NCBI RefSeq assembly: GCF_022512515.1
Contig: NZ_JAKWBK010000001.1
Span: 2,852,001-2,916,000 of the forward strand
Length of the DNA stretch: 64,000 nucleotides
From: Paraniabella hibiscisoli
Lineage (GTDB): Bacteria; Bacteroidota; Bacteroidia; Chitinophagales; Chitinophagaceae
Reading direction: 5' to 3'
Shown: positions 12,360 through 23,855 of the stretch, one piece after another
Layout of the letters: every line of letters begins with the position of its first letter
Position numbering within the stretch: position 1 is the stretch's first letter
Notes under the pieces: model-generated
Seen by the model: the letters and a program-made list of their open reading frames with translations, nothing else
Told to the model about the DNA's origin: nothing
Databases searched by the model: none
Made by a program: the position numbers and the translations under genes

Positions 12360-12474
12360 ATGAGATGAATTAGAATGAGAAAATTTATCGGCTATAGCCA
12401 GTCTTAATTTTGTTATACAGGGTAATGGTATTTTACACAATATAGCTTCTCGCCTTTGCTGTGTTGCAGGTAAT

Positions 12475-14121
12475 TCAATAGTTTGTAACATAGAAAGAAT
12501 TGTATTTGCGGATAATGCCTGAACCTCTATTTTGAATAATGATAATGTAAAAATCAATATCCACATAACCGGCATCAGTTTTATTATTATAATTGTAAAT
12601 AGCTAATCTATCTCCCCGGTAGCTGCCCCACATCATTTGGTAGATTTCGCCGAAGGCATTAAAGCTCTTTCCATCCACGCTGTAATAAAAGCGGCTTTTA
12701 CCATCCAAACCCCAGGTGGTTTTTAGCCAGATCATAGGGTGGGTTATGACCGGCCCTTTTGTAAGTGCACCCTTCACGTTAAATTCCAGGTACCTGTTTG
12801 AGGCATCGCGTGCAATGCCCAAAGCAGCATAATGCGGCGAGCCGAAATGTGAAACCCCGCATGCTGCCCTTCGGTCATTTGGCTAATATCCATTTTTAGG
12901 ATGACTTCATTTTCTGCAGTTCTCAGGGTTCTTTGTGTAAGGGTATTGCCGGCTTTCAACAGGTTGCCAATTTCTAGAGGTTGGAATGCGTAAAGGCGCA
13001 ACCAACCTTTTCTTTCGTCCAAAGACCATTTATCTTTCCGCGGCTGATAGTTCCATTCCCATTGTGGTGAAAGCTGAAGGTTTGCGAAATCATCACTTGT
13101 TTGAATCGTAAATTTTCGCGCCGCTTTTACCGGTATTTTGCCTTTCCAAACCATGCTTCCAATATTTGCAGAATCGGGTTTTCCAATTATGGGCCAACCA
13201 TCAATCCAGGTTACGGGCAATAAGCTCATCACGCGTCCGCTCCAATCGCCGGTTCCATGATGGGTAAGAAAGAACCAATTACCTTGTCGGGTTTGTACGA
13301 TACCACCCTGGTTGGGTTCATTAAATTTTTTTGTGGATAGCTTAATTGTTTTGGACCTTCATAGGGCCCCCAGATATTTTTTGAACGCTCCATCATTACA
13401 GTACGCCCGCCCTTCTTTACTTCACTAAAAAAATGATAGTACAGTCCATTAAACTTGTACAGCTTGTTAGCCTCGCTACCTTTGCTTTGGTAAATAATTT
13501 TATCGGAGTCTTCTAGCAGTCTCGTTCCATCCGCTGTCATTTTCCATAAATGGACTTTATATCCGTCGCCGAAAGCAGTGCCTATTAGGTAACCCTGGCC
13601 ATAATCATCCCAAAAAGGGCAACAGTCATCCCAGCCTTTAGCATTCAATACCTGCTGTAACGGTGCCCAGGGTCCTTCGGCCTTTTTGCTGTGCTCATAA
13701 AGTACCCTTCATCGGGCGTGCCAAAATAAACCCAGAATTTGTTCGCATGATATCGTATTGCACCTGCCCAGATGCCACGTCCATAGCGGCTCATCCGGTC
13801 CCAGTTCAATTCGGGAGAGATCTGTTTTAGGTCTTCTACAACATGACTCACTATTTTCCAGTTTATCAGGTCCTTCGAGCTAAGAACAATCATGCCGGGC
13901 GAATATTGAAATGTAGAGGAGATGGCGTAATAATCGTCTTCAACCCGGATACAATCCAGGTCGCTGTAGTCGGCAGGTAAAATAGGGTTGGCATAGGTGT
14001 CATTTTCCTGGCTGCCCCAGCTTTGCCAGTAACCCCATTTAGGCAGGGTATCTGTTTGCGCTGCAGCTGAACTACCCGCGACAGATGAAATATATACCAG
14101 GATAACAAATAGTACTTTCAT
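12475..14121 (-). CDS. GH43 glycosidase (beta-xylosidase/arabinofuranosidase type), secreted (three or four frame breaks)
   Basis: About 549 aa with an N-terminal signal peptide. The five-bladed propeller shows YANPILPADYSDLD (general base Asp), a WAGAIRY strand, and GSEANKLYKFNGLYYHF, matching the acid Glu region. A C-terminal jelly-roll domain follows (RKFTIQTSDDFANLQLSPQW to AGYVDIDF), typical of xylosidase-type GH43 enzymes. Frame breaks lie near 13683-13687 (T5), 13326-13332 (T7) and about 12850. A fourth may exist near 12548: one extra base would end the protein at 12527 instead of 12475. The sugar specificity (xylose or arabinose) cannot be read from the sequence. It is probably cotranscribed with GH29. 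Confidence 0.82.
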
Positions 14122-14927
14122 TTTTATAAAAATCTACTGAAAACCATACTCCTTATTTACCGGGATGAATACATCAACTGGCAAAGGAAACAATGGGTTG
14201 CTTTTTTATTTGCCAGCGATGGACTTCCGCTATCCGCTCTACCCCTGCGCTCGTTTTTCTATTATCTACACTGCTCTATGAAGCCTTTGCCAATGTACGC
14301 TTAAACATAGCGAAACTTTGTTGTAAAGAAATCAGGATGCCGGCAAGCAAACCGTCAGTCAGGTTCGTTCTACAAAGAAACTTCAATTTGCTTTCTGTCC
14401 ATTACACGAATAAGACTTTTTATTATACAAATCCGACTATTGAAAAAAGCAAACGTTTCCTAATATTTTAAGTAGTCACGCCTAATCAATAATTAAATTA
14501 CCAGCGCCTGAAGCTGGAAAATTTTCTCCAATCGATGACTGGTTGCTCAAAGAACGCTGTTATAAAGCGTTCCGTTTCGATCCGAACTTACATGTATCAC
14601 CAGGTGGTTTTCATGTTCGCTTTTTCTTTTCCAGTTCACCAAATCCGGATGATTTCCGTGTGGCCCGGCGTAAATGGCGCTTTTAAGCGGGGCTTTATTC
14701 TTTTTCATATTGTTCAGATTTAATGTTATCAAAATAACTTTAAATAGAGGCGCTGAACAATCCTTAAAACGAGGAATTCTGCACTCATTATAAATAAGGA
14801 GAAGTAAGGTACGGCAGCCGCCTCAGAAATAGCGATAGGGACAGATTGCTACCTGCTGCATGAATAAGCCACGGAATTAAAGGAGCAATACCTTTAACTT
14901 TGGAAATTCGTAAATCACCTTTATCCC
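14122..14927. other. 806-base divergent gap with no convincing gene
   Basis: It separates the minus-strand GH43/GH29 unit from the plus-strand GH39 gene, so it must hold divergent promoters. Short open frames at 14193-14471 (+) and 14547-14732 (-) have no recognisable motif, signal peptide or neighbour logic, and I do not call them genes. The paired ACAGGAT repeats seen elsewhere in the locus are absent. The only box I recognise is TAACTTTG at 14895-14902. Confidence 0.5.
14895..14902 (+). promoter_or_regulatory. Putative Bacteroidota -7 box for GH39
   Basis: TAACTTTG matches TAnnTTTG exactly and lies 25 bases before ATG 14928, a normal leader length. No clear TTG -33 element is visible at the expected distance. 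Confidence 0.35.
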
Positions 14928-16596
14928 ATGACCAAAGTTTTTATGCTTATATGTTGCCTGGGTATTTTCAATATGGCCTATGCTCAAAACGATACAGCCT
15001 TAATACAGGTAAACCTGCAACAGGAGCAGGGAGCGATGCAACCCCTATGGGCCTGGTTCGGGTACGATGAGCCCAATTATACTTATATGAAGGACGGTAA
15101 AAAGCTGTTAAGCGAAATAGCAGCGCTGAGTCCGGTACCGGTATACGTGCGTACCCATAGCCTGATGGTAACGGGCGATGGAAAAGCTGCTTTGAAATGG
15201 GGTAGTACGAATATGTATACAGAAGATGCCGCAGGTAACCCTGTATACAACTGGACCATTGTAGATAGTATATTTGACACTTATACTAAAAGGGGCATGA
15301 AGCCATTGGCGCAAATCGGTTTTATGCCGGAGGCGCTGTCAACCAATCCACAACCTTACCGGCATTACTGGAAGCCGGGCGATAAATACAGTGATATCGT
15401 TACAGGATGGGCCTATCCTCCAAAAGACTATAATAAATGGGCGGAGCTGGTGTACCAGTGGGTGAAACATTGTGTAGACCGGTATGGTAAAAAAGAAGTA
15501 GAAAGCTGGTATTGGGAAGTATGGAATGAGGCCGATGGGTATTATTGGAAGGGTACCCGAGAAGAATTTTTAAATTGTACGATTACTCCGCAGACGCCGT
15601 TAAAAGAGCGTTGCCAACCGCTCGTATTGGAGGCCCTAACACAACAGGCGGTGCTATGAAATGGCTGGATGCCTTTATAAAGCATTGTTTATATGAAAAG
15701 AATTATGCTACAGGTAAAACCGGGGCTCCGTTAGATGCGCTCCTCTTTCACGCTAAAGGGGCTCCCAAATTAGTGAATGGTGTTGTGGTGATGAGTATCC
15801 GCAATCAACTACGCAATATTGAAGACAACTTCAGAGTAATTGCCCGGTACCCGGAATTAAAAAACCTTCCCGTAATCCTGGGAGAAAGCGATCCCGAGGG
15901 TTGTGCCGCCTGTGGCATGGCTACCGATCCGCAAAATGCTTATCGTAACGGCACTATGTATTCCAGCTATACGGCGGCGTCGTTCGCCCGTAAATATGAA
16001 CTGGCGCAACGATATCGTATCAATCTGCTGGGCGCGGTAACCTGGGCCTTTGAATTTGAAGACCAGCCCTGGTTCTATGGCTTTCGCGATCTGGCTACCA
16101 ATGGAGTCGATAAGCCGGTGCTTAACGTGTTCAGGATGTTTGGACTGATGAAGGGGAGACAGGTGGCGGCAGAAAGTAACCGGCAATATGCTTTACAGGA
16201 AGTGCTCGATTCCAGCATTCGCCGTACCGCTACAGATATCGGTGTACTTGCATCTAAAGATCGAAATTCGGTGGCAGTAATGATCTGGAATTATCATGAT
16301 GCAGACGAAAAAGGAAACATAGCGCCTGTACGCCTTTCCGTAAACCAGCTGCTAGCTAAAAAGGTAAAACTGGTCCATTATCGTATAGATGAGACTCACA
16401 GCAATTCTTACGAACGCTGGAAAAAATGGGCTCACCCCGGCAGCCTACAGCTTCCCAGGTGAAAGACCTGGAGCAATCGGGACAGCTACAGGTTATGGGC
16501 ACAGAAAACCTAACGGTGTCGGGCGACGGCAGCATTGTTACTGGTTTTGTGTTGCCAAGACAGGGAGTTTCGTTAATTAAGCTGGAATGGGAATAA
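14928..16596 (+). CDS. GH39-like glycosidase, secreted (two frame breaks)
   Basis: About 556 aa with a signal peptide ending near NMAYAQ. The fold is a (beta/alpha)8 clan A type: WYWEVWNEADGYYW at about residue 195 carries the acid/base Glu after Asn, and LPVILGESDPEG near residue 318 carries the likely nucleophile Glu. GH39 covers beta-xylosidases and related enzymes. Frame breaks: near 15568 (T5; one extra T gives EEFFKLYDYSADAVKRAL) and near 16424 (A6). The second restores a C-terminal stretch ending at TAA 16594-16596, about 45 residues beyond the raw stop. Substrate is inferred only from the pectin context. Confidence 0.78.
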
Positions 16597-16641
16597 AGTA
16601 GATTTTCAGGCCGAGTAGTATTGGCTGCGAGCCGTTTTGAG

Positions 16642-16686
16642 ACAGGATGCAGCAGGATAATTTAAGCAGTAAGGCGTTTATTTTCG
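16642..16686 (+). promoter_or_regulatory. Paired-repeat promoter P1 (GH28-GH127-GH27 unit)
   Basis: Two adjacent 10-bp direct repeats, ACAGGATGCA (16642-16651) and GCAGGATAAT (16652-16661), are followed after 17 bp by TATTTTCG (16679-16686). The same layout recurs at four other places in this window, always before genes of the glycan locus. The second repeat falls where a -33 element would lie, as expected for an activator-dependent promoter. The transcript would have a leader of about 90 bases before ATG 16784. Confidence 0.65.
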
Positions 16687-16783
16687 TAGTAGTTTCCGGG
16701 AATAATACGCACATAAAAATGCAATATGCTGTATGATGAAAAAGCCGGTTTTCCTGGCTTAGCTCGGTTTCAATATCAAAAAA

Positions 16784-18154
16784 ATGATGAAAGTAAAAAT
16801 TTCCGGCGTTCTGCTGGCGGGTATATGGCTCTTGCTATGTTCTTTCCAAAAAAGCAGCAAAGTCTTAGTAAAGGAAGTAAAGGTGTCAACACCTTTTGGA
16901 CAATTAACAATATCAACACCGGATTTTAGTAAATGTGCAACGTTTAATATTGTGAAATTCGGTGCTGTACAAGGTGATAAAGACAAGACTTCCGCGGCCA
17001 TTGCCAAAGCTATTGAAGCGGCACATAAGGCTGGCGGCGGAATTGTATGGGTACCCGAAGGGGAGTGGCTGACCAAAAAGATCCATCTTAAAAGCAATGT
17101 CAACCTGCGTGTCAGCAAAGGAGCCGTGTTGCTCTTTCCGAATCTCCCGAAGATTATTTGCCTGCCGTCCATTCTACCTGGGAGGGCATGGAGTGCATGA
17201 ACTATTCGCCGCTTATTTATGCCTATCAATGTAAAAATGTAGCAATCAGTGGAGGAGGAGAGATCAAAGCTAAAATGGATACCTGGAAACAATGGTTCAG
17301 CCGCCCCCGGCACATATGGAAAGTATAAAAAGGCTGTATAACCTGGCGCAGGACTATACGCCGCCGGAACAACGGATGATGGTGAATGACAGTGCCCACC
17401 TGCGACCGCAATTCATCCAGTTTAATCGCTGTGAAAATGTATTGCTGGAGGGGATTACCATTACCAATAGTCCCTTCTGGACTATTCATCCTTATCTCAG
17501 CAAAAATGTGGTGATCCGTAAATTAAAAGTGTATGCGCACGGGCATAATAACGACGGAGTAGACCCCGAGATGAGCCAGAATGTATTGGTGGAAGACTGT
17601 GAGTTTGACCAGGGCGATGATGCAATTGCCATTAAATCGGGCCGGAACCCCGAGGGCTGGCGGCTTCAAACACCTTCTAAAAATATTGTTATCCGCAACT
17701 GCTTTGTAAAGAACGGGCACCAGCTGGTAGCCATTGGCAGCGAATTGTCGGGTGGTATAGAAAATGTGTACGTAGAAAACTGCCAGGTAGCCGAAACCAA
17801 CAAAGAGCTGATGCATTTGCTGTTTATTAAAACCAATGAACGCATGGGCGGCTATGTTAAGAATATTTTTTTAAAGATGTAACAGCTCATCATATAAAAG
17901 AGGGTATCCTGGGTATAGACACTGATGTATTATACCAGTGGCGTAACCTGGTACCAACAAAGATCAGGAAGCTTACTCCTATCGAACAGGTTTATCTCAG
18001 CCAGGTAAAAGCGCTGTCGGGTAAATTCGTGACAAAGATCAATGGCAACCAGGAGCTGCCTGTAAAAAATATACGTTTAAAGCAAACGGATCTCGCCATT
18101 TCGTATCAGGAAAAAATACAGAATAAAAATGTATCGGATTTCGGGCTTCAATAA
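16784..18154 (+). CDS. GH28 polygalacturonase-type hydrolase, secreted (three frame breaks)
   Basis: About 457 aa. The N-terminal hydrophobic segment (LLAGIWLLLCSF) is a signal or lipoprotein signal. The right-handed beta-helix has the GH28 landmarks: FGAVQGDKDKTSAAI at the start, NNDGVDPEMS, then QGDDAIAIKSG with the paired catalytic Asp, GHQLVAIGSE at the His position, and IKTNERMGGYVKN. Frame breaks lie near 17139 (T3), 17303-17307 (C5) and 17874 (A3); the last extends the protein to TAA 18152-18154. GH28 enzymes hydrolyse galacturonan or rhamnogalacturonan. It leads a unit of GH28, GH127 and GH27. Confidence 0.87.
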
Positions 18155-18210
18155 AGCCTGGTATAATCAGCCCGATGATAATGCTTCCTGATTTTAAAAA
18201 TGTATCGTTG

Positions 18211-20544
18211 ATGAGAAAAATTGTTTATCTCGTTGCTGTTTGTTTCTTGCCGGGAATGTTATTTGCGCAACAATCTGTTATGCATCTCTTTCCGAGAAGA
18301 GATATTCGTATAACCGGGGAGCATTTAGAAATGCGGAAGAAGTAGATACACGCTATATCCTGGCATTAAATGCCGATCGTTTGCTGGCGCCTTACCTGCG
18401 CGAGGCAGGACTTACTCCCAAAATGGCTTCCTATCCTAACTGGGAAAATACCGGGTTGGATGGTCATATCGGGGGCATTATCTGTCTGCATTAGCTTCTA
18501 TGTATGCCGCTACCGGCAATCCTGCATTAAAGGAGCGGTTACAATACATGCTATCCGAATTAAAGCGTTGCCAGGATCAGTTAGGTGCGGGTTATATAGG
18601 CGGTGTTCCCGGTGGTATAGCATTATGGAAAGAAATTGGTGACGGAAAGATCAGCGCCCAAAACTTTTCTCTGAATAATCATTGGGTGCCCTGGTATAAT
18701 CTCCATAAACTTTTTGCAGGCTTATACGATGCTTACCAGTACGCAGCCCTTGATGAAGCAAAAGACATGCTGCTCCGCCTGGGAAGCTGGTGGATGAATA
18801 TCAGTAAAAGACTGAGTGATGAACAAATAGAATCTATGCTGCGGGCTGAGTTTGGAGGCATGAATGAAGTATTTGCACACCTCTACCGGTTAACGGGTGA
18901 AGATCGCTACCTGGCTGAAGCCAAGCGGTTCTCTCATAAAGCTATTTTGGATCCGTTGGTAAAACAGCAGGATCAGTTAAATGGACTGCACGCCAACACG
19001 CAGATCCCCAAAGTGATCGGCTATCAACAAACAGCATTGTTAACGGGTGATACGGATTTAAAGAATGCCAGCTTTTTTTCTGGAATAATGTAGTGCATGA
19101 GCGCTCGGTAGCTATTGGTGGTAATAGCACCAGGGAGATGTTTAATCCCAAAGATGATTTTTCCCGCATGTTATTGTCGAAAGAAGGACCGGAAACCTGT
19201 AATAGCTATAACATGCTAAAGTTGACCCGCTTATTGTACCAGGGAAGTCCTTCGGCGTCTTTTATTGATTTTTACGAACGGGTTACCTATAATCATATAC
19301 TCAGTACCCAGCATCCGCAGAAGGGTGGTTTTGTGTATTTTACTTCTATGCGGCCCCAACACTACCGTAATTATTCGCAGTTGCAGCAAGGCTTTTGGTG
19401 CTGTGTAGGCTCTGGTCTGGAGAATCACAGCAAATACGGCGAGCTGATCTATACGCATAATGATGATGCTCTTTTTGTGAATTTGTTCATCCCATCTTCT
19501 TTAACCTGGAAGGAGCAGGGCTTGACGATTACACAAACTACACAGTTTCCTCATCAGGACTATGCTACGTTGACGATCACTGGCAAGGCAACCCGTCAAT
19601 TTAAACTGGCTATCCGTCAACCCAACTGGCTGGCTGGTGCTATGACGGTTCATATCAATGGTAAAGCATACAGGAACTTTACCGTTAAAGATGGGTATCT
19701 GTATATCAACCGGCAATGGCAAAATAAAGATGTGGTTCGTTTTTCATTGCCCATGAAGTTGGCAGTAGAAGCAATGCCTGACGGCTCGCCCTGGGTGGCT
19801 TTTAAATATGGCCCGGTAGTATTGGCTTCTGCTGCTAAAAACCTGCCGGGTGATATTTATTTTGCCGATAGCTCCCGTATGGGACATATTGCTGATGGCA
19901 GCCTGATCCCTTTAGATGCTACGGAGCCTATCCGTTTTGATACAGCTGCATTGCAAAAATATATTCGCAAAAATGATAATGAATTGCAATTTACTATGGT
20001 AAACCCTGCTTCCGCAACCTCGGTTACGTTGCAGCCTTTTTATACGATACACGAGCAACGGTATACTATTTACTGGCCGCTGTTAGCTGCTGGTAAATCG
20101 CGTATTGGTGAAGCCGAGCAGCAGCTAATGCTCACAGATCGTGTAAGTGTGGATCGCATTTCATTAGGGGAGCAGCAACCCGAATCGGATCATGGATTTA
20201 CCTATTCTCAAAGCGAGTCTGGCATTTGGAATAATAATAACTGGCGTAGTACACGCGATTCTATCTCTTATTCGTTAAATAATAAGAAAGGCGAGGGCAG
20301 GAGCCTGGTGATACGTTATATCGCTAATAAGGAGGGAAACGCTTTTGCTGTTTATTTTAACGGGCAGCAAATAAGTGTACCAGACATTGAATCTTCCGCA
20401 ACTTTGCAGGTTAAAACGATGGTGCTGACATTGGATGCGGCATTGATGAAATCACTGGCGGACCAAAAGGTCCCGGTTACAATCAAAGCTGTTGCTGGTA
20501 AAGAAACGCCTAAGCTGGTCGAGATTCGCTTAAGCCGGGAGTAA
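18211..20544 (+). CDS. GH127 beta-L-arabinofuranosidase-type enzyme, secreted (three frame breaks)
   Basis: About 778 aa with a signal peptide from ATG 18211. The GH127 (formerly DUF1680) helical barrel is clear: NHWVPWYNLHKLFAGLYDAY, then GPETCNSYNMLKL near residue 325, and GFWCCVGSGLENHSKYGELIY near residue 398. The Glu and three Cys match the metal-binding active site of the family, in which one Cys is the nucleophile. Frame breaks: near 18317 (G4), 18472-18476 (G5) and 19074-19080 (T7). It would release beta-linked L-arabinose from arabinan or glycoprotein side chains. It starts 56 bases after the GH28 stop. Confidence 0.88.
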
Positions 20545-20597
20545 TTCCTGTTAACAAAGCTATTTTGTAATAACAACATTAAAAGATCATAAATACA

Positions 20598-21961
20598 ATG
20601 CGTAGCAATTACTTCAAACTCATCCCGATCGTTACCGTTTTTTTATTATTACAGGGCCCACAACTGGCCTGGTCGCAAACATTCAAACAGTGGGCACAAA
20701 CACCGCCGATGGGTTGGAACAGCTGGGATTGTTATGGTCCTACTGTAGAAGAGCACGAGGTTAAAGCCAATGCCGATTATATGGCTAAATACCTTAAACC
20801 TTATGGCTGGGAGTATGTGGTAGTGGACATAAGGTGGTTTGTGGAAAATGATAAAGCCGGGGCTATAATCAAACAGATCCCCGTTATATATTGGATGCGT
20901 ATGGTCGTTACCTGCCTGCTGTCAATCGCTTTCCATCTGCTGCAGATGGTAAAGGTTTTAAGGCGTTGGCCGACTATGTTCATAGGAAGGGATTAAAGTT
21001 CGGTATCCATATCATGCGGGGTATTCCGAAAGAGGCCGTGGAGAAGAAACTGCCCATAAAAGGAACCAATAATATAACAGCAAACCAGGTGTACACCACC
21101 GATCTGCAATGCAAATGGCTAAAGGATAATTATACCGTACTCGCAGATAAGCCCGGTGCACAGGAATATTATAATTCAATAATGGACTTATACGCTTCCT
21201 GGGGTGTTGATTTTATAAAGATAGATGACCTGTCAAGGCCCTACCATCAGGGAGAAATTGAACTGATCCGCAAAGCTATCGATCAAACCGGCCGGCCTAT
21301 TGTATTAAGCACTTCGCCTGGCGAAACCCCTATAGAAAATGCCGGGCATGTACAGGCTCATGCTAATATGTGGCGGATGGTAGATGATGTGTGGGATGTG
21401 TGGAAGGATGTTACCCATTTGCTTAAAGTGGCGCAGGGTTGGTATCCGTATATTCAGCCTGGTGGCTGGCCCGACTGTGATATGATACCGCTGGGACGCA
21501 TTTCTATAAGAGGAGAACGCGGTAATGACCGTATGACACGCCTTACAAAGGATGAACAGTATAGCTTAATGACCCTGTTTACTATTTTTAAGTCACCGCT
21601 CATGTTTGGTGGAGATCTTCCCAGCAATGATCCATTTACATTATCATTGCTCACGAATAAGGAGGTGCTGAAAATGCACCGCGAAGCTACCGGTGTAAAA
21701 CAGCTGTTCCAGGCTGATGGAAAAGTTGCCATAACCTCACGCCACCCCAAAACAGGTGAGGTATACCTGGCTGTTTTTAATTTAGGTGATGGTAAAGAGC
21801 CGGTTGAGCTAAAAGTGTCGCTAAGCGCATTGGGACTTGGAGGCAAAGCCAAAGTAGTCAATATGTGGACCGGTGCAAAAAATGGAATTGTTGCCGGAGA
21901 GTTCAAACAACAGTTACTGCCACACGCTTCGGGTTTGTTCAAGCTCACTGCCGTTCGGTAA
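20598..21961 (+). CDS. GH27 alpha-galactosidase-type enzyme, secreted (one frame break)
   Basis: About 454 aa with a signal peptide ending near AWSQ. It has the GH27 signature TPPMGWNSWDCYG, the nucleophile motif DFIKIDD near residue 208, and MWRMVDDVWD near residue 263 for the acid/base Asp. A small beta domain forms the C-terminus. The frame breaks near 20860 (four G); one extra G gives AGGYNQTDPRYILDAYGRYLP. It removes alpha-galactosyl (or beta-L-arabinopyranosyl) groups from the non-reducing end. Last gene of the GH28-GH127-GH27 unit; a strong hairpin follows at 21980 and a terminator at 22061. Confidence 0.88.
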
Positions 21962-21979
21962 TATGGGTATTGAAAAAAT

Positions 21980-22015
21980 GCCCGGTAAGAACAGGCGAAC
22001 CTGTTCAAACCGGGC
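21980..22015 (+). other. 36-base near-perfect hairpin after GH27
   Basis: GCCCGGT, then AA, then GAACAGG, a CGAA loop, then CCTGTTC, AA and ACCGGGC. Two 7-bp perfect GC-rich stems are stacked around a symmetric AA/AA internal loop. There is no T-run, so it is not a simple terminator. It starts 18 bases after the GH27 stop and could protect the 3' end of the transcript or be a repeat element. Confidence 0.6.
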
Positions 22016-22060
22016 TAGGGCTATGAGGGCTTTTCAAAGAAATTATAATCAGCCGGAAGA

Positions 22061-22085
22061 AAAAACGGGATTTTTCCCGTTTTTA
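22061..22085. terminator. Rho-independent terminator after GH27
   Basis: AAAAACGGGA and TCCCGTTTTT form a 10-bp stem with a short T-rich loop and a T tail on the plus strand. The matching A-run makes it possibly bidirectional. It closes the GH28-GH127-GH27 unit about 100 bases past its last stop. Confidence 0.8.
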
Positions 22086-22260
22086 GTTGTTATGTACAAC
22101 CAGTTGCTGAAATGCTTCGATAATAAAAAACTAAGTTGGACTCTTCGTTGTTAAAATGTTAAAAGCGGATAGCCGCGCTTTTATGGTACAGTACTTGGCT
22201 TATAGTGTTAAAGATGTACGTGCAAAGCACAGATTCATTAACCTATAAATTTTTATAACT

Positions 22261-22461
22261 ATGAGCAAGTTTACAGACCAGGTAAAAGGAAATTGGAATG
22301 TAGTAAAAGGTAATTTAAAACAGAAATGGGCCGACCTTACAGATGATGATCTTTTATATGAAGAAGGACAGGAAGATGAGGTATTAGGCCGTATTCAAAA
22401 GAAAACCGGAGAAACTAAAGAAAACATCAACCGGTTTATTGATGACTTGAAATTCGACTAG
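22261..22461 (+). CDS. CsbD-family small stress protein
   Basis: 66 aa, charged, with no signal peptide. It has the CsbD pattern NWNVVKGNLKQKWADLTDDDL, then GRIQKKTGETKENI near the C-terminus. CsbD-like proteins form helical hairpins and are often induced by general stress; the molecular role is not established. It stands alone between two terminators, so it is probably monocistronic. Confidence 0.85.
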   Translation: MSKFTDQVKGNWNVVKGNLKQKWADLTDDDLLYEEGQEDEVLGRIQKKTGETKENINRFIDDLKFD

Positions 22462-22486
22462 TAGGTAGTCATTTGTTTTAAAAAAT

Positions 22487-22515
22487 TATACCCCTCAATA
22501 GCAGGGGTATTTTTC
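22487..22515. terminator. Bidirectional terminator between CsbD and NUDIX genes
   Basis: ATACCCCT and AGGGGTAT form an 8-bp stem around a short loop, with A-rich sequence before and T-rich sequence after. It lies between two convergent genes and overlaps the NUDIX stop codon at 22514. Confidence 0.75.
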
Positions 22516-22990
22516 ATAGTGCCTGTTGTTGAGCTATATAAATGAGCAGCTCCTCAACAAAACCAACCTGTACCTGTGCCGGGTTAAGCTTTTGCCGGGC
22601 TTCTTCGGCAGTAAACCATTCCCAGCGATCTACCTCGGGTATGTGGAGTGTTTTACCCGATCGTGGCGGCCATTCTACATCAATAAAATTACTTGTACAA
22701 TCAGCAGTTGCTATATCACTTTGAAGCGCCCATGCTTTTACCCGTTTCCCGCTTTTTAATCGTATGGCCGTTAGGGGAATAAATGTCCCATTGATCTCCT
22801 TACCGGTTTCTTCTTTAAACTCTGTTCGTGCGCGTTCCAGTTCATCTTCACCCGCTTCTATCTCACCCTTCGGGATAGACCAGGCTCCCAGGTCTTTATT
22901 TTTCCAGAATGGCCCGCCGGGATGCACCAGGAAGAAGTAATAGGTTGCTCCCTGTTTTTTATATACTAATATACCTGCGCTGGTTTTCAT
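22514..22990 (-). CDS. NUDIX hydrolase, short form
   Basis: 158 aa, intact. Nudix box: GEIEAGEDELERARTEFKEETG, matching G-x5-E-x7-(R)E-x-x-EE-x-G with Thr in place of the usual Arg. The early strand SAGILVYKK and WSIPKGE are typical. NUDIX enzymes cleave nucleoside diphosphates linked to another group; the substrate is not predictable here. It is divergent from the second NUDIX gene, with 100 bases between the start codons. Confidence 0.88.
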   Translation of the reverse strand: MKTSAGILVYKKQGATYYFFLVHPGGPFWKNKDLGAWSIPKGEIEAGEDELERARTEFKEETGKEINGTFIPLTAIRLKSGKRVKAWALQSDIATADCTSNFIDVEWPPRSGKTLHIPEVDRWEWFTAEEARQKLNPAQVQVGFVEELLIYIAQQQAL

Positions 22991-23090
22991 AAAAATGAGT
23001 GAACATTGTATATCTGTCTGTATTAAAGATACATAAACAATTGTGTAATCCTGGCGCGGGTATCCCCACGCATTTATTTAACTTACTACC

Positions 23091-23716
23091 ATGAAACAGC
23101 CATCTCAACCTGATTGGCTCAACTGGGCCAAAGAACTACAGTTTATAGCACAGGCAGGCCTCACTTATACCGGGATCCTTTTGATGAAGAGCGTTTTGAA
23201 CGAGTGCGGGAGATAGCAGCAGAAATGCTTGCGGCTACTACGGGCCTTCCTTTCCAAAAGGTAAAAGATCTTTTCTGTAATGAAGAAGGATTTCAAACAC
23301 CTAAAATCGATACCAGGGCGGCAGTCTTTCAGCAGCAGAAGATATTGCTTGTAAAAGAAAGGAACGGGAAGTGGTCTTTACCTGGCGGATGGGTAGATTT
23401 ATTGGAAACTATTAAGACCAATACGGAGAAAGAGGTAAAAGAAGAAGCCGGGCTTGATGTTGAGGCTACACGACTCATTGCCGTTCAGGATCGTAATCAC
23501 CACAATGATCCGCCGTATGCCTACAATGTATGTAAGGTGTTTATTCTTTGTGAATTAAAAGGAGGTTATTTTATTCCCAATATTGAAACGCTTGAAAGTG
23601 GTTATTTTGGTTTGGATGAACTGCCCGAACTGGCTGCAGAAAAGAACAACCTGGAACAGGTGGCAATGTGCTTCAAAGCTTATGAAGACCCTAACTGGGT
23701 GGTGATTTTTGATTAA
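23091..23716 (+). CDS. NUDIX hydrolase with N-terminal helical domain (one frame break)
   Basis: About 208 aa. The true start is ATG 23091 (MKQPSQPDWLNWAKELQFIAQAG); one extra C near 23171-23172 joins this to DPFDEERFERVREIAAEML. The N-terminal helical part is the domain seen in NUDIX proteins annotated as ADP-ribose pyrophosphatases. The Nudix box is at WSLPGGWVDLLETIKTNTEKEVKEE, with Lys in place of the box Arg. Cytoplasmic. Specificity is uncertain. Confidence 0.85.
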
Positions 23717-23843
23717 TAACAACAATGCTTTTTATTCATGGGGGTAGGTAGTTGCCGATAAAGAGCTGATGAAAAATTTATAGTTTTTGCAACCATAGGT
23801 ATATTTTTCCTGCTGAAAAAAGAGCCATGTCGTTTGTAGCATT

Positions 23844-23851
23844 TATTTTTG
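23844..23851 (+). promoter_or_regulatory. Putative -7 box for the first small Cys-rich protein
   Basis: TATTTTTG matches TAnnTTTG and ends only 4 bases before the GTG start at 23856. If active, the transcript would begin at or near the start codon (leaderless). The paralogue at 30285 shows the same arrangement. Confidence 0.35.
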
Positions 23852-23855
23852 CCTG

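Noticed and set aside
12360..12575. N-terminal extension of the GH29 frame up to 12575
   Set aside because: It overlaps the end of the GH43 gene and would place the signal peptide inside the protein. ATG 12359 is the natural start.
14193..14471. Possible 92-aa plus-strand gene before GH39
   Set aside because: Odd composition (many Cys and Phe, scattered), no motif, no neighbour logic; it spans the divergent promoter region.
14547..14732. Possible 61-aa minus-strand gene
   Set aside because: The composition is protein-like, but there is no recognisable family and no supporting start signal. Noted as unsupported only.
21980..22050. tRNA-like segment (a TTCAAAC loop with partial stem)
   Set aside because: No acceptor stem, anticodon arm or CCA-compatible end can be formed. 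The sequence is explained by the two-part hairpin.
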